Positions 12,801 through 24,460 of a stretch of 64,000 nucleotides of DNA are shown one piece after another. The notes under the pieces are model-generated. The model did no database searches, was not told the origin of the DNA, and was given only the letters and a program-made list of their open reading frames with translations. Position numbers and translations under genes: made by a program. The stretch comes from Vigna angularis (Eukaryota > Streptophyta > Magnoliopsida > Fabales > Fabaceae), in assembly GCF_016808095.1 (NCBI RefSeq), contig NC_068975.1:33069001-33133000 (forward strand), given 5' to 3'. Every line of letters begins with the position of its first letter. Within the stretch, counting starts at the first letter, position 1.

Positions 12801-14168
12801 ATGTCAAACGAATCCTGCAAAAGATAATAAATGTCATGAAACTGAATCAGCCTAGTAATCACAATAATTGGCAAAAAAATTGACCTGCTAAAACCTCAAA
12901 GGGGGCTCGTATGTTAAATTCCAGATATAAACCCTTCTAACTGTATGCATATAAGAAAATACACACATTATATCACATCAGTTTCACAGCAATCACTAGT
13001 GAAAGAATCAAGAGCACTTGTTTGTCGAAAGACAGAATTCAGGTGCAATTCTTTAGGTGCTTTTAGTCTTTTGGTACTATCAGAATTATAATTTAACCTT
13101 CAAGATTAGCTTGATAATGACGTGCGTTAAGCACCTAAGCATCAAAAGCACCATATTCTCAACATCGACAAATTTAGCAATTATTATCCGTGCAAATGTT
13201 TCATTAGATTATCAAGCTATTGTCTCTCACTCAAAATTACAGCTAAGAGACAATAGTTTCAAACTGTCAGAAAATCAAGCACCTCGGCTGAGTATATTAT
13301 TAAGAATTGTAAGAGTAGCGCAATGGTAAAAATATAGAAAAAGAAAACAAAATTGAAAATGATCGGAAGTAATAATCTCTCAAACTCAAAATTAGAGAGT
13401 AAGAAACTACGGTTTCAGACTTTCAGAAGAACAAGAACCTGACTGATAATAAAATTACGAATGGTAAGAGTAAAGCAACGGTAAAAAATATAGAAAAAGA
13501 AAACAAAATTGAAAATGATCGGAAGTAATAATCTCTCAAACTCAAAATTAGAGACTAAGAAACTACGGTTTCAGACTTTCAGAAGAACAAGAACCCTGAC
13601 TGATAATAAAATTACGAATGGTAAGAGTAAAGCAACGGTAAAACAACAGAAAAATAAAACAAAACTGAAACTGAACGAAGTGATCATCTCATCTCTCAAA
13701 CTAAAGATGACAGACCACGGTATCAGACTTTCTGAACGGCGCGCACCTCAGCTTAGCATATTATCAGGTCTGAGAATACTATTAAGTGTTGTGAGAGTAA
13801 AACCACAGTAAAACTACAGGAATAAAATAGAATTGATTTTTGGAGAAGCGAAAACGAACATCGTCGAAGGCTCTCGTGGGAACGACATTACGCAGAGCGC
13901 CGCATTCATACTGCTGAATGATCAAGGGATGTAACTGCATAGTAGGAATTGAACGATAAAGAAATTAATTAAATCAAACTATTCAGACAATCGAATTTCG
14001 AAAACGCTGAAATAGAGAAAAAAGTACCTGGAGAGTGGCGCAACCGAAAAGGGAGCGGGAAGAACATGCAAGGGAAGTGGTTGGAGGAAGAGATTGGTGT
14101 TTGTTGCGAGAGAGATGGAGAGGGATAGAGAGATGTAGGTGGTTGAAAATTCGAGAGTGAGAAGGCAT
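6839..14168 (-). CDS. MraY-like phospho-N-acetylmuramoyl-pentapeptide transferase homologue, catalytic motifs altered
   Basis: Seven exons: 14168-14028, 12814-12597, 11947-11500, 11168-11104, 9964-9777, 8109-7901, 7021-6839. All junctions are GT-AG, phases close, and the product is 483 aa ending at TAA. The family makes lipid I from UDP-MurNAc-pentapeptide and undecaprenyl phosphate in a membrane; plant copies are nuclear genes of plastid ancestry. The serine-rich N-terminus fits a transit peptide, followed by an acidic linker ([11 protein letters not shown], about residue 65) and about ten membrane segments. Similarity to plant MraY runs to the last residue. Catalytic positions differ: the DD pair is S248-D249; the NLTDGLDG region reads KLADAIDG (324-331); MGD is MGH (H383); the HHH..E motif is HYRLQ (447-451). 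In bacterial MraY the Asp of MGD and the DD pair are needed for activity. The start at 14168 is chosen because only this frame joins exon 2 without a stop. Probably a pseudo-enzyme or an early-stage decaying gene. Confidence 0.88.
9005..9735 (+). mobile_element. LINE (non-LTR retrotransposon) relic in MraY intron 5
   Basis: Translating from 9030 gives [20 protein letters not shown], which matches the reverse-transcriptase segment of plant LINEs (usual form DLHMVFIDLEKAYDRV). A decayed continuation with VRT-GG-like residues follows. Near 9560-9660 a frame encodes [15 protein letters not shown], like the GRPRKTW..KKDL tail of LINE ORF2. The end (about 9700-9725, ATTGTTGTTGCTGTAATG) resembles the usual 3' tail of plant LINEs. 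Stops and frameshifts break it. It lies antisense to the MraY homologue and is removed with the intron. Confidence 0.75.
13199..13834. repeat. 156-bp tandem repeat, about four copies, in MraY intron 1
   Basis: Copies begin near 13199, 13355, 13511 and 13667, with a constant spacing of 156 bp judged by the recurring GAAAATGATCGG-like block. Copies two and three are almost identical; the outer two are diverged. Each carries a 'ctctcaaactcaaaattagag' segment and a 'ggtaagagtaaagcaacgg' segment. The array lies wholly inside intron 1. The open frames that run through it are by-products of the repeat. Confidence 0.85.
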
Positions 14169-14282
14169 GGATGCGATGCGAGAGAGAGCACGTTGAAGAG
14201 GAAGCAGATCTGAAGGAAATGTTCATCGAAATGTTAGCGATGGACGCAAGCATATTCCATGTTAGGGATGGGAAAGAAGCCT

Positions 14283-14292
14283 TTTATATAAG
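14283..14292 (-). promoter_or_regulatory. TATA box of the MraY homologue
   Basis: The minus strand reads TTATATAAAAGG about 115-125 bp before the chosen start codon. This would set transcription near 14255-14260 and leave a leader of about 90 nt. Position and sequence fit a plant TATA box; the transcription start itself is inferred. Confidence 0.5.
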
Positions 14293-14299
14293 CAGGCAG

Positions 14300-15440
14300 G
14301 GAAAGTGTCAAATGGCGGTACTTTGAAATCATCGCGTCGCCGAAACCGTTTGATAGGGTCACTTCTGTTTTCTTTACTGTACATGAAAACGAAGTAAGCG
14401 TTTGAGAGAAAATATAGAAACAGGGAGAGATAGTCTTATAAAAAAATGTTATATTAAAGAGAAAAATTATTATTATTATATTATTATTATTATTATTTAA
14501 TACTATTGTTAATATGACAAGTTCACATTGTTACAACAGTATGGTAAGATATTATGCTTAATCTTATTAATATTTTTTAGAATCTAATAATGTTAAGGAG
14601 ATTTCAAGAAAAAAAAAATCTCTTTTATTTTAATTCAATCACTCTTCCTTCTAGTAATGTTTAAACTTATTAAACGGAAAGATGTGCCTTTCGATTTATG
14701 TCATTTATGTTACATTAAAACAATATAAATTTAAAAATATTTAATAGTTACTTTTAAGTAAATGAATTAAACAGTTATTTTTTAAATTATACGATTATGC
14801 ATTTTATTAAATAAAAGATTATCTAATTAAAAAATAACACAAATATAATTATAAAAATTATGATGTAGATGATAGATAATAAAATGATATTAAAAAGGAG
14901 GGAGCAAGTCTTAACGTGGACTTTGTGGATGGTGGGAGTGGTTAATGCGCAGGAAGAAAGGGAAAGGGAAATAGAGTTAATTGATTAATCAATTAAGATA
15001 TATTTGTGTAAGATTTTGTTAGGGAGGTGCTATTTTGACACCCACCGAATAAAAAATACTTTCACTTCACAACTCAATATAATACTATTTTAAACATATT
15101 TATTCTATTTTTTAATCTAAAATTGTAAACACATTATTATATTATTATTATGGGTTATAAAGTGAAAGTTAGAAAAAAATGGAGTGTCGCAAAATATTTT
15201 TCATTTTGTTATTTAGTGTGAGTTTTTATTTCACATGTATGTTCAAAACAAAACTAGTAAAGAAGGAACAACGGAGATAAGGAAATTAGAAAAAAATTTT
15301 AGTGTTAAGTTAGATAGTAAAATGAAAAAAAAAATATTATAACTTTGAAAAGAGGTCACACCAATAAAAAAATATTTATTTTTTCTATTTTCAAATAAAA
15401 TATTTTTTCTTTTATTTCTTGCCTTGAACTAAATAATTTA
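14300..15440. other. Intergenic region with TTA microsatellite
   Basis: AT-rich space between the MraY promoter and the solo LTR. An imperfect (TTA)n run lies at 14466-14497. No coding frame or element ends were seen apart from the target duplication GAATT at 15441-15445. Confidence 0.5.
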
Positions 15441-15445
15441 GAATT

Positions 15446-17874
15446 TGTAACATCTCACAAATATAGCTTAAAACTATATAATAGAGTTAACATATAACAA
15501 TATTATAGGACAGTTAGAAAATAAACAAAATGAGTTATAAATGCTCTAAAAGATTGAAATATTTAATACCTTACATTAAAACAGGTTCTAAGACAAAGTC
15601 TTATATTAAACCGAAAAGTTCCAAAATTTCAAGCTTAAATCGAATGGTTATACTGGATAATACTATCTTTTCTGACGAACGGTTCATACAAAAGATCGTA
15701 ATCCTACTGACCGAGCAGTCCTAAATTAAACTACCAGGTCCTTGTCTTCCAATGCTTCTTCCAGCGAACACTCTTCAGCCTCTGCTCACATCCACAGGAT
15801 GATCATTGCAAGATAGAAGACGACCGAACGGGAAACATAAGACAAGACAGAAAATGTAGGGTAAGCTAGTGTAATTTAATTAATCATAACATTATAGACA
15901 ATCATATTAAATCAAGCATTTAAACAATCATCATCCAGTATTTCAGGCAAAAACCGAATATATCATGCAAAGACCGACCACTTGACTTGACCATCCAGAT
16001 TGTATGAATGTGTAGCTTGAGGTCGTTCTTGCACCCGGGTTGGTGTAATAACTGGAAAACCATCAGCTGTCACCCAAGGTTAGTCGGTTATACCTCACCC
16101 AGATCCCCTCTGGACTAGGACCTCCTGTCATTCTCACCACATGACTTACCCATCTCTACTTGAGAACTGGTAATCATTAGAATTTTAGGATGAACGCCGT
16201 GAATTTCACTATCGATATTCATACTTTACCAATTCAATAACCATTCACCGAGACATTCCTCCTTAGAATTCTCTTCCATACCAACTTGAAATAATACCAA
16301 CATACTTCCTCATCCATAATATATTTAAGTAAAATTAAACAGAACAGTAAAACAATCACCAACATTGAGTACAACTGAACGGAAAATCCTAAAAACATAC
16401 TATGAACAAGACCGAACGGGATAATGTTCCCTATAGGTGAACATGACCGGACGATCATTTAGAAAAATGTGATATTCAACCATGAGCCGAACGTCTTTGA
16501 AGCTGAACACCATTACAATAGGATTCTAAGGCTAAAATAGAACATTAAAGACTTAGGCCGAATACTATTGGCTTAGTCCAAACTCTATTGATATAAGATA
16601 TAAGAACAAGACTGAGTATTAAGGATAGACCTAGAGCTGGTTACGGACCGAACATTACCAAGACAGTATATAACCGAGCGGTCAATAACAGTTAAAGCCT
16701 ATGATAGACCGAACGTTGTTTACAATCAAATGTTATGTCTAGACCAACTGTTATATTCACTTGAATATCAACATAAGACCGATCGGTAGTTAACTAAGGA
16801 TCCACAAAAGCAGAACTTAGTTAAGACCGAACACTCTGACCTTGTACAAAATGTATAAGTAGACCCGATCATTGAAGTTACTGAACCCAAATTATAAACT
16901 AAGTACAATTATAATACTGGGAGCTTAACTGAAATGAATACTTTTATCTAGGCTAACTTATGAGTGGAAAAATAGAAAACTATACTTAGACCGAGCACTA
17001 TATTCCTTTATACCAAATATATAACCGATCGGTCATTAACTAAAACTCTACCAAAGAAGAATTCAGTTAAGACCGAGCATACTGGGAAGAAATCGAGCGT
17101 CACGAATGACTCTCGACGACAAGTAAAATACTGCAAAATACTGCAGATTTATGATCACACCTTATTCCTACCCAGTTCATGCCATTCATCAATCATCAAC
17201 CCATACAGACAAAGATACAGTAACACCAATATTTCATATTCATCAAATAGTCAAACAAAGTATCATTCCACATACAACCATTCAGAACAGAGAATCATAA
17301 TTAAATTATACAAGCTTTCCTTACCTTTTTAACAGACCAACTATTTGATCAACAGAAGAAATATGTCCACCAAACACCAACTTTTCTAAAATGCCTAAAA
17401 CCCTCCAAATAATAAGGACAGATCAATTAAAAGACCAAAATATGATCAGGATTTGTGAAGATGAAGTTGATGAACACATGCAACCAGAACTTTTGGCTTG
17501 CATGTGCCCGAAACCAGTTTTCTTAGAAAGATAAGGAACTTACCAGCTCAGGATCACAAATCAATAGGTGCAAAGTGAAGTCCTTGACACCAGGAATACT
17601 CAGGCGTTGCCTGATTCATGATTGGAAGAAGAAAGGATAACAGTTTTGTAGAGAAAAGAAGAAGAAATTTAGAGAGAAGCTAGAGAGAAGGAGGAGAAAA
17701 TGAGATTTTTAAAAAGTTGGAGAAGAAACGGGGCATGCAAAAAGTGGAGCGTGATTTGAAATTTTTCTTTAAATACCATCGTCAAAACCGAACGGTCCAC
17801 TCTGCTACTCACACCCGTCTTCCACTTTCTGAAATTTCAAATTCCCTGCACCCACACCTGGCTGGGTTCTGACA
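15446..17874 (-). mobile_element. Solo LTR of a retrotransposon (2.4 kb)
   Basis: Read on the minus strand, the element begins TGTCAGAACCCAGCC and ends TGTGAGATGTTACA. These are TG..CA termini of the kind found on plant LTRs. It is flanked on both sides by GAATT (15441-15445 and 17875-17879), a perfect 5-bp target duplication. Inside, on the minus strand, are a TATA-like TATTTAAAG near 17775, then a T/C-rich leader, and further on many copies of ACCGAACGG or CGATCGGT motifs. There is no gag-pol and no second LTR, so it is a solo LTR left by recombination between two LTRs. The length suggests a Ty3/gypsy-type parent, which is inference. A related but diverged sequence lies at 1800-2760 on the plus strand. 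Confidence 0.85.
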
Positions 17875-17879
17875 GAATT

Positions 17880-20150
17880 TCATTTCAATTTTACGTATTC
17901 TTCTTACTATTTTTTTTGCTTGTTTTCTTACATTTTTCTCCTTTTTTTTTCTACCGAGCAAAAGTTAAATCAAACATACCTTGTGATTTCACCGGTGGCC
18001 ACAAAACGTGCTTGGGATGAAAACCTTAAAAGAGTAGTAAGTCAAAGTATACGGTCTCTGTCTTTCGCTGGAGTTAGGCTTTTCAATGTGATTTAAGTTG
18101 GAATGAGATTCGGCCTTGAACGTCTTTGATCGATATAGCTGCCTAACACATGTTCCGTCACAGAAAATATCTTTCCAATTTTCTTATAAATTATTGGTTC
18201 ATCCTGGGTTTGCTTTCAATCCGTTAGTTGCTCATACTGGTTGTGGCTAAAAGCTATGAAGTAGAGTCGAAGTACATACGGTTATTAATATTTTTATAGA
18301 ATTAATTTTAATTGTTATACATACTTAAAGTCTGTATGTAAACTCTTGATAGTCATAATAATTTTATCAACTATGTAACCGGGTTAACTATAGTTTTCCA
18401 TCGTAATTCTAGACTTTTGGAAACCTCAGGAGCCACCGTCCATGCTCTATTTTTTATTAAGTTTAACAAATTTGACTTCCACAGGTTTATGTTAGTTTTG
18501 GAAACCACAAGACACAACTTATTCAGCTGCGTTTTTTTTATCCGAGTCCCATTTTAAACGAAAAGAAAAAGGAAAGAAAAATTACTAGCTAAACATACAA
18601 AAATAGATGATAGCCCTTTATTCGGCACAAAAAACAGAGTTGTGATGGCAAATAAATTGATCAATAAAAATTTGGAAGTTAAAATAATAAGAACTTATAC
18701 TTTTAACATAATCTTCGAAATTTAGTGTGATAAACAATTTCTCTTTAGTGTGTTTCTAAGAGTAGAAAATAATTTTTAAAACTAGAATTCAAATAGAGGC
18801 GTAATCACGAGCTTTTGTTTTCTGTTGAAGAGTTTGGAAGGCGGTAAAAAGACTTAAATCCGGTTCTGGTTTGATTTGGAGTGGGTGAAAAAGGGAAGAA
18901 AAGGAGGGAAAAAGTACCAAAAAGTGAAGTTAATTGAATGTAGAAAAAATTAGTGAAAATAAATGAAAAACTTGTATGTGTATGTATATGTCAGTATAAT
19001 GAATTGAAGAATGTATACTTAACAAACTTAGAAATTATAATTTTTTTTGTAAAAATAATCATCATTCATATATAAAGCCAATGTAATATGGGGAATGAGT
19101 AATTTGAAATCGTAAAAATGCAAATTTAGATGCATGAACATAAAGTGGTGTAACTGTATAACTGATGAGGATTTTGTTATGCTAAAAAAACACCACCAAT
19201 AATCAATTATATACGTTAATATAATGTCCCTCGAAGGGGTGAGAAGTAAAAAAAGCTCAAACTCTCCTCAATTTCTTTTCTTTTCTTCACCTTGAACAAG
19301 TCTTCCCTTGTTCTATTCTTCTCACCCCTGCCACTCAAGCATCTACTTCCAAATGGAAATAATGCAATACCGTTCTGCACTCCCTTTTCTTCTACAATAT
19401 GGCTGGCTATTTATTCAAAGACATTGCTTGAGAGAATAAGAACGACAAAACTGCTACAGCATGTTCAAATTTCCCAAATATGGAAAATATGACACCTCAA
19501 TATTGGGATTTTGATGCTGCAAATAAAACCTAAAGACCGGATTTTCGGAAAGGCATTGAGGTTAAATTTGAAGTTGATATATTTATAAGATCATTATTAT
19601 GAAAGTTAATAATTGTATCATCTACAAAAAGTAGGTGGTTAAAATACAATAAAATGTGGTTAAAATATATAAAACTATATAATGTAACTGCACTCTCTCC
19701 CATTCAGTTTTTATTTCAGAAAGTAATTGTTCAAATTGTTGTATTGAAAAAATAAAATAAATGTGAAGACGATTAACTAACAAAAATAATGTAATTTTGC
19801 AGCTAGTCCCACTGTTTCAACAACTGGCAATGACCAATTATAATGTCCAAACAAGAAAATTTCAGTTAGTAAACACATGGCTTTCTTTCAACACCATTAA
19901 CAAATTTGTCTGGTATGATAGCTACACAGATTCCTCGTAAGGTGAGGATTACCACGATATAAACACTTCTACCTTGCCCAGCCTAATAATCTTAAAATGG
20001 GTATGTACTTCACCACCACTCGCTCCAAAGATTGAGATACAAAATTCAAGAGTTCAACAAACCCACTTAGACTCGAGCATAGGGACCCAAGTCAAAAGTA
20101 GTACACCATGGCTAAAACACCATAACACATAAATACTGCTAAATACAATC
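17880..20150. other. Intergenic region, no gene seen
   Basis: Mixed AT-rich DNA between the solo LTR and the 3' end of the LARP6 gene. One 66-codon frame at 19292-19492 has no recognisable domain. A polyadenylation region for LARP6 is expected near 19980-20170, but I cannot fix it. Confidence 0.4.
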
Positions 20151-20177
20151 AATCATGTGAGGCGTCAAATCTTGCTG

Positions 20178-23100
20178 CTAATTAGAAGCAGGGACAGAAG
20201 GCCGACCTCGTCCGATTGCGAAGCCCCTTGTTCCATCTGGCATTCTTGGTCCAGGAGGTGGCTTGGATGCTTCGGCAGCGTGAGTTGATGGTGTACTTCC
20301 ATGACCTAGAACAATGAAACAGGTTATGAATACCACAAGGATTCAAATAATAATAATATAAAATGAACTGTTAAAATAAAAGGGTACCCATTCCATTTCC
20401 AGCACGATATTTATGTTTTCTTGATCTTCCTTGATTTTTATACCTCTGCCCACCTTTATCCTTCGAAAGATGCTCCCCATCCTGAGATGAAAGGAAAGCA
20501 ACAGAGGCATGTATTAACAACAATAAAGGGTTCTGAAATCGTGACCAATCGTGAAAGAATGTACAGTTGCAAATCCAATCAGTAAAATTAAAATATTTCA
20601 AAATATCATTTTGAAAATAGAATGGATGGGATTCAAGCAGTTCCAGAATGCTTCTTATATTTGAAAATAGAAACAAGATAAAAAAATGATTTCTCAAGCC
20701 AAAACAAACCTATCATTTCCACACACACAAAAATATAAAATAACAATTATGATTTTATCCTTGAAAGACGAGGAACGAACACTAATATGGTTTCAAAAGA
20801 TTACTAACAGATAACTACAGGAGACTGCTGATAGTGAAAAACAAATGCAACACATACCTCTTCCTCGTGTGTATCTTCATGATGCTCACTTGAGCCATGA
20901 TTTTCCTCATCTCCTATTTGTTCAGATGCATGGCTTGAGCTATTCTTCTCAGAATTAGGTCCTTTCCAAGCTTGTTTTTTGTGTCCAAACTTCCCCTAAA
21001 TAAAAAAATTCTCATAAAAAACCTTTTACAGGCAATTAATCAAATGAGGAGGAAAACTCCAGCTAACCATTCGCTTGAGAAGTTTAACATGCAACCCATT
21101 TCTCCAGTCTTCTTCATTATTCAACATAGCCACCTGACACAGGATTGGAGTAGCAAAGACTAGTTAATCATCCAGGCAATTATAGTCTCAATCATAATAT
21201 ACATAGACTGCAACTCACAGCTTTTTCAGCAGCTTCAATAGTCTCAAATTTCACAAGAGCATGTAACTACAATAAGAAAGTGACTTATTGTGAGTATAAA
21301 GTGAAATTAGGAAACAAATGGCAAAGAATATAGAATCTACGAGTTATTACTCTAAGGTTGATATATTTTAATGGGTTGTTCAAGAAAGAATACAAAATGG
21401 AAAGCACAAATTGAAAGTTTCAATAGTCTGCATAGTCCCTGCCTAAGTGTCAGCAGGGTTGACGATGTTAATACACAAGATTAATTTTATACAACCAACT
21501 TATGGTGGATGATGAATGAGATTCTGAGAATAGAGATCACGCTCCAGCAATATTTTATCTTTTGTCAAATCCAAAAAAGGACCAAAACTGATATCCAACT
21601 TGACAGGGAAAAAGTAAACACATTAATAAGCTATGACCTTGGCTATTTTGGAGAAGAACTGCTAACAAGGTGCACATATTTACTTAGGTTAAGGGCAGAA
21701 AACAGATATATGTAAATTCATGCTTTTTAAGAAATACGAATCATTGCTACAGGAATTTTCAAAACAATCACCAAAGCGACTGTGAAGATTGACATTAGTA
21801 ACTAGTACAGTGACTGAATTAATTATTTTCATCATGACCAACAAGGAGAATAGATTTCTTTTTCTATTTCAAGGTGGAGTTGGGTCCAGACACACACCAC
21901 TCAACAATACATTTTTTTCACAGGGTAACCCTGGCTGAACTTTTGGAGACAAAAAACACTAAACCACAAAAGGACTTCTAAAAGGAAATGCAGCAATGCT
22001 GTAATTCATTAACAAGACAGACAAAATCTTCGAAATGGAAATTTTGGTAAAAGGAATAATGCAATGAAAAATGTGAGAGCAGTACAAATTTAGGGTCAAC
22101 TGTTGACATTAGATAGTTTAATACCTTATTACTGATTAACATTTCTTGCTTTATATGTTTTGTGGACTCTGAAGTAGAATTTGGGTCATTAATTGTTATC
22201 CTCTTTATACTGCACATTGAAAGAAATGTTAACGTTATTGCATATTGGAAAAAATAGATACACAGACACAACTTAAGGAAGAAACCATACTTTCCAGCTT
22301 CGTGGAATATTCGTTGAATGTTCTTCTTTGAATGATCCTCTGGCAAATTCTCTACTAAAACAGTAAATAACTAGAGTCCAAGAATGAGATGCAGATAGCA
22401 AAGTACAAACCAAATAATAGTAGCAGTCTCCTTGAAGTAAATACCTTATGATCTCTAGAATCATTGAAACGAAGTGGATGAAGCCGCTTGACCCTTTTCC
22501 CATCACTGCTAACAACCTGCAATCCCCATGAGAATTTTCTTTCCTTAGGACTTTAAGTATAGATTGCAATGCAGTTCAAGTTGAAAAAACATGGAAGGAA
22601 GCATTATACAAGCAGTGAAGACTCCTTCAGAGCAGCAACAATATATGTATGGTCTCGCGTGAGCTTCTTCATTTTTCTGAAAGAAGCAATTACGGATATG
22701 GGAACTGCATAAACATAAAGTAGGATTGGATTATAGCATATACAAACAAAAGTTTGTAGGCAATGGACAAATAATAATGATTACTATTTATAGCACTAGG
22801 ATTAGTTAAATTAATACAAAAATCAATAAACGCTTCATTTGTTATCAGAATAGAGCACCATTTACAAAATTTTTAATGCATGCAAAACTGCATGTATGTG
22901 TGCACAACTTGCATAACGCTTTTCAGATTAATACTGGCAAAACAGCAACTCCCATTCTGCAAGGATTTCAGCAACATTTACATATAATGAAATACACTAT
23001 CAATATCAGTTTATTACTAGGGCATCATCATTGATTATTCCATGTTCGGTTTAGTGTGTATATGCTGAAGTTGAGGTGCTACAATTGCTACACCTTTCCA

Positions 23101-24380
23101 TCTACACCACTGATCATCGTCTTTTAAAACAATGTTTGGAAAACCAAAAGAATGGAAATAAGCCCATTTAACTTGTGATCATCTATGGAAAAGAGAAAAT
23201 GTCTTATGTTCATTGCCAAATACATCTTTTTCCCTCTACCATCTCTAGAAAAGAGTAAATATCAACATCCTATTTGTCAAGTAGTACAACTGAAAAACTA
23301 GTACATGAAAATAGTACTTAATAACGAGTCACTAAATATAAATGTTAACAAAATCGTCACACTGCCTATTCAACTTATTAATCCTTAATAACTTCATTTA
23401 TATAAGCAAATTCGAAAGCCAGAACACTTTAGAAACAATAAAATCGAATACTTAACTTCCCTTGGTATCTCCCACAAGATATATATATATTATAACCCAG
23501 ATAGTTCCACCTTTCAAACTAACATATTCAACTTAGCAGCAAACTATTTTAATATTCAACTTAGCAGCAAACTATTTTAATATTCAACTTAGCAGCAAAC
23601 TATTTTAATATTCAAACTTCAAAAAAACTTGAAAATAGTTAGATTAAGGGAATACACACAACTTGAGAATCGATAAGGCCGTAAATCATTTGAAAATCAA
23701 ATTGTGAAAACTACAACAATTAAAATCAAATTGGTCCAACTTATAGAGGTTTCCCTTACCAAACCCTTCCTTGTTCTTCTTGACAAAGCCCAACATATAC
23801 TTGTCACTGGGCAGGTTTTCATCGCTGAAATAGTACTCCACCTGCAAAATCAACAACAACAAGTCACTGAACCGAAACAAATAAGACACCGAAACAACTA
23901 AACCTAGTAAACACGAAAAAACGAGATTTCAAGGTTTTCAAGTAAACACGTCAAATTATTATATTCTCCTCACACGATACAACACTAACTTTCGCTCTTG
24001 AACAATAAGTCAGTATCAGAGAACGCCATAAATAAAGCTATTTATCGTTCGAAAGCAGAAAAAGACAGGAGAGGAGTTACCTGCTCAATGATCTTGAGTT
24101 TGAGATCCTCCGACGAGACAGCGGGCACAGCGGCGTGATCGCGGTCCCCGATGTGTTCGTCATGGTCATGCTCGTCATCGTGCTCGTGGTCAAGGTCATG
24201 GTCAAGGTCAAGCTCGTGACCGTGCTCTTCGTCTGAAACCACCGCGTGATTTTCAGTTTCCGCTACGGTGAGATCGGGACCAACAGAGGGATCCACGAGC
24301 GGAGGGGGCGAGGCGGTGACATTAACGGCCGTTGTAATGGCGGCGGTGGCCGAAGGGGGAACCTGTTCGCCGCCTTCCAT
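20178..24380 (-). CDS. LARP6: La-related protein, LARP6 class, with a one-base frameshift in the La motif
   Basis: Eleven exons: 24380-24081, 23841-23760, 22705-22610, 22516-22445, 22370-22291, 22209-22125, 21266-21219, 21133-21068, 20995-20858, 20481-20388, 20305-20178. The family binds RNA through a La module (La motif plus RRM) in nucleus and cytoplasm. Domains, with exon 3 read in the expected frame: Asp/His-rich acidic N-terminus (about 50-80); La motif from about 92 (EYYFSDENLPSDKYM); RRM from about 184 (VLVENLPEDHSKKNI) to about 275; basic glycine-rich tract; C-terminal SUZ-C box PPPGPRMPDGTRGF near 375. Expected length is 395 aa, normal for plant LARP6. Exon 3 is 96 nt where 95 are needed. 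A run of four bases at 22680-22683 replaces the three expected, so SVIASF is followed by a shifted frame and a TAG at 22511-22509 in exon 4. I found no alternative splice sites that repair it. It is either a real null mutation or a sequence error; all other exons look conserved. Confidence 0.9.
23526..23609. repeat. 28-bp tandem repeat, three copies, in LARP6 intron 2
   Basis: Three perfect head-to-tail copies of a 28-bp unit that starts ATTCAACTTAGCAGC and ends TATTTTAAT. They lie between exon 2 and exon 3. A partial fourth start (ATTCAAACTT) follows. No function is evident. Confidence 0.9.
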
Positions 24381-24460
24381 TGAGGAGAGAAGAAACTCTC
24401 CCCGCCTGATATTCCGGTCTTTTCTGTCTCGACAGTATTTCGATTTCTCAGATCAGATCC

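Noticed and set aside
13969..14253. 94-codon frame as the N-terminus of the MraY homologue
   Set aside because: Joining this frame at the only good donor (14027) to exon 2 gives a TGA at once; the frame from 14168 joins correctly.
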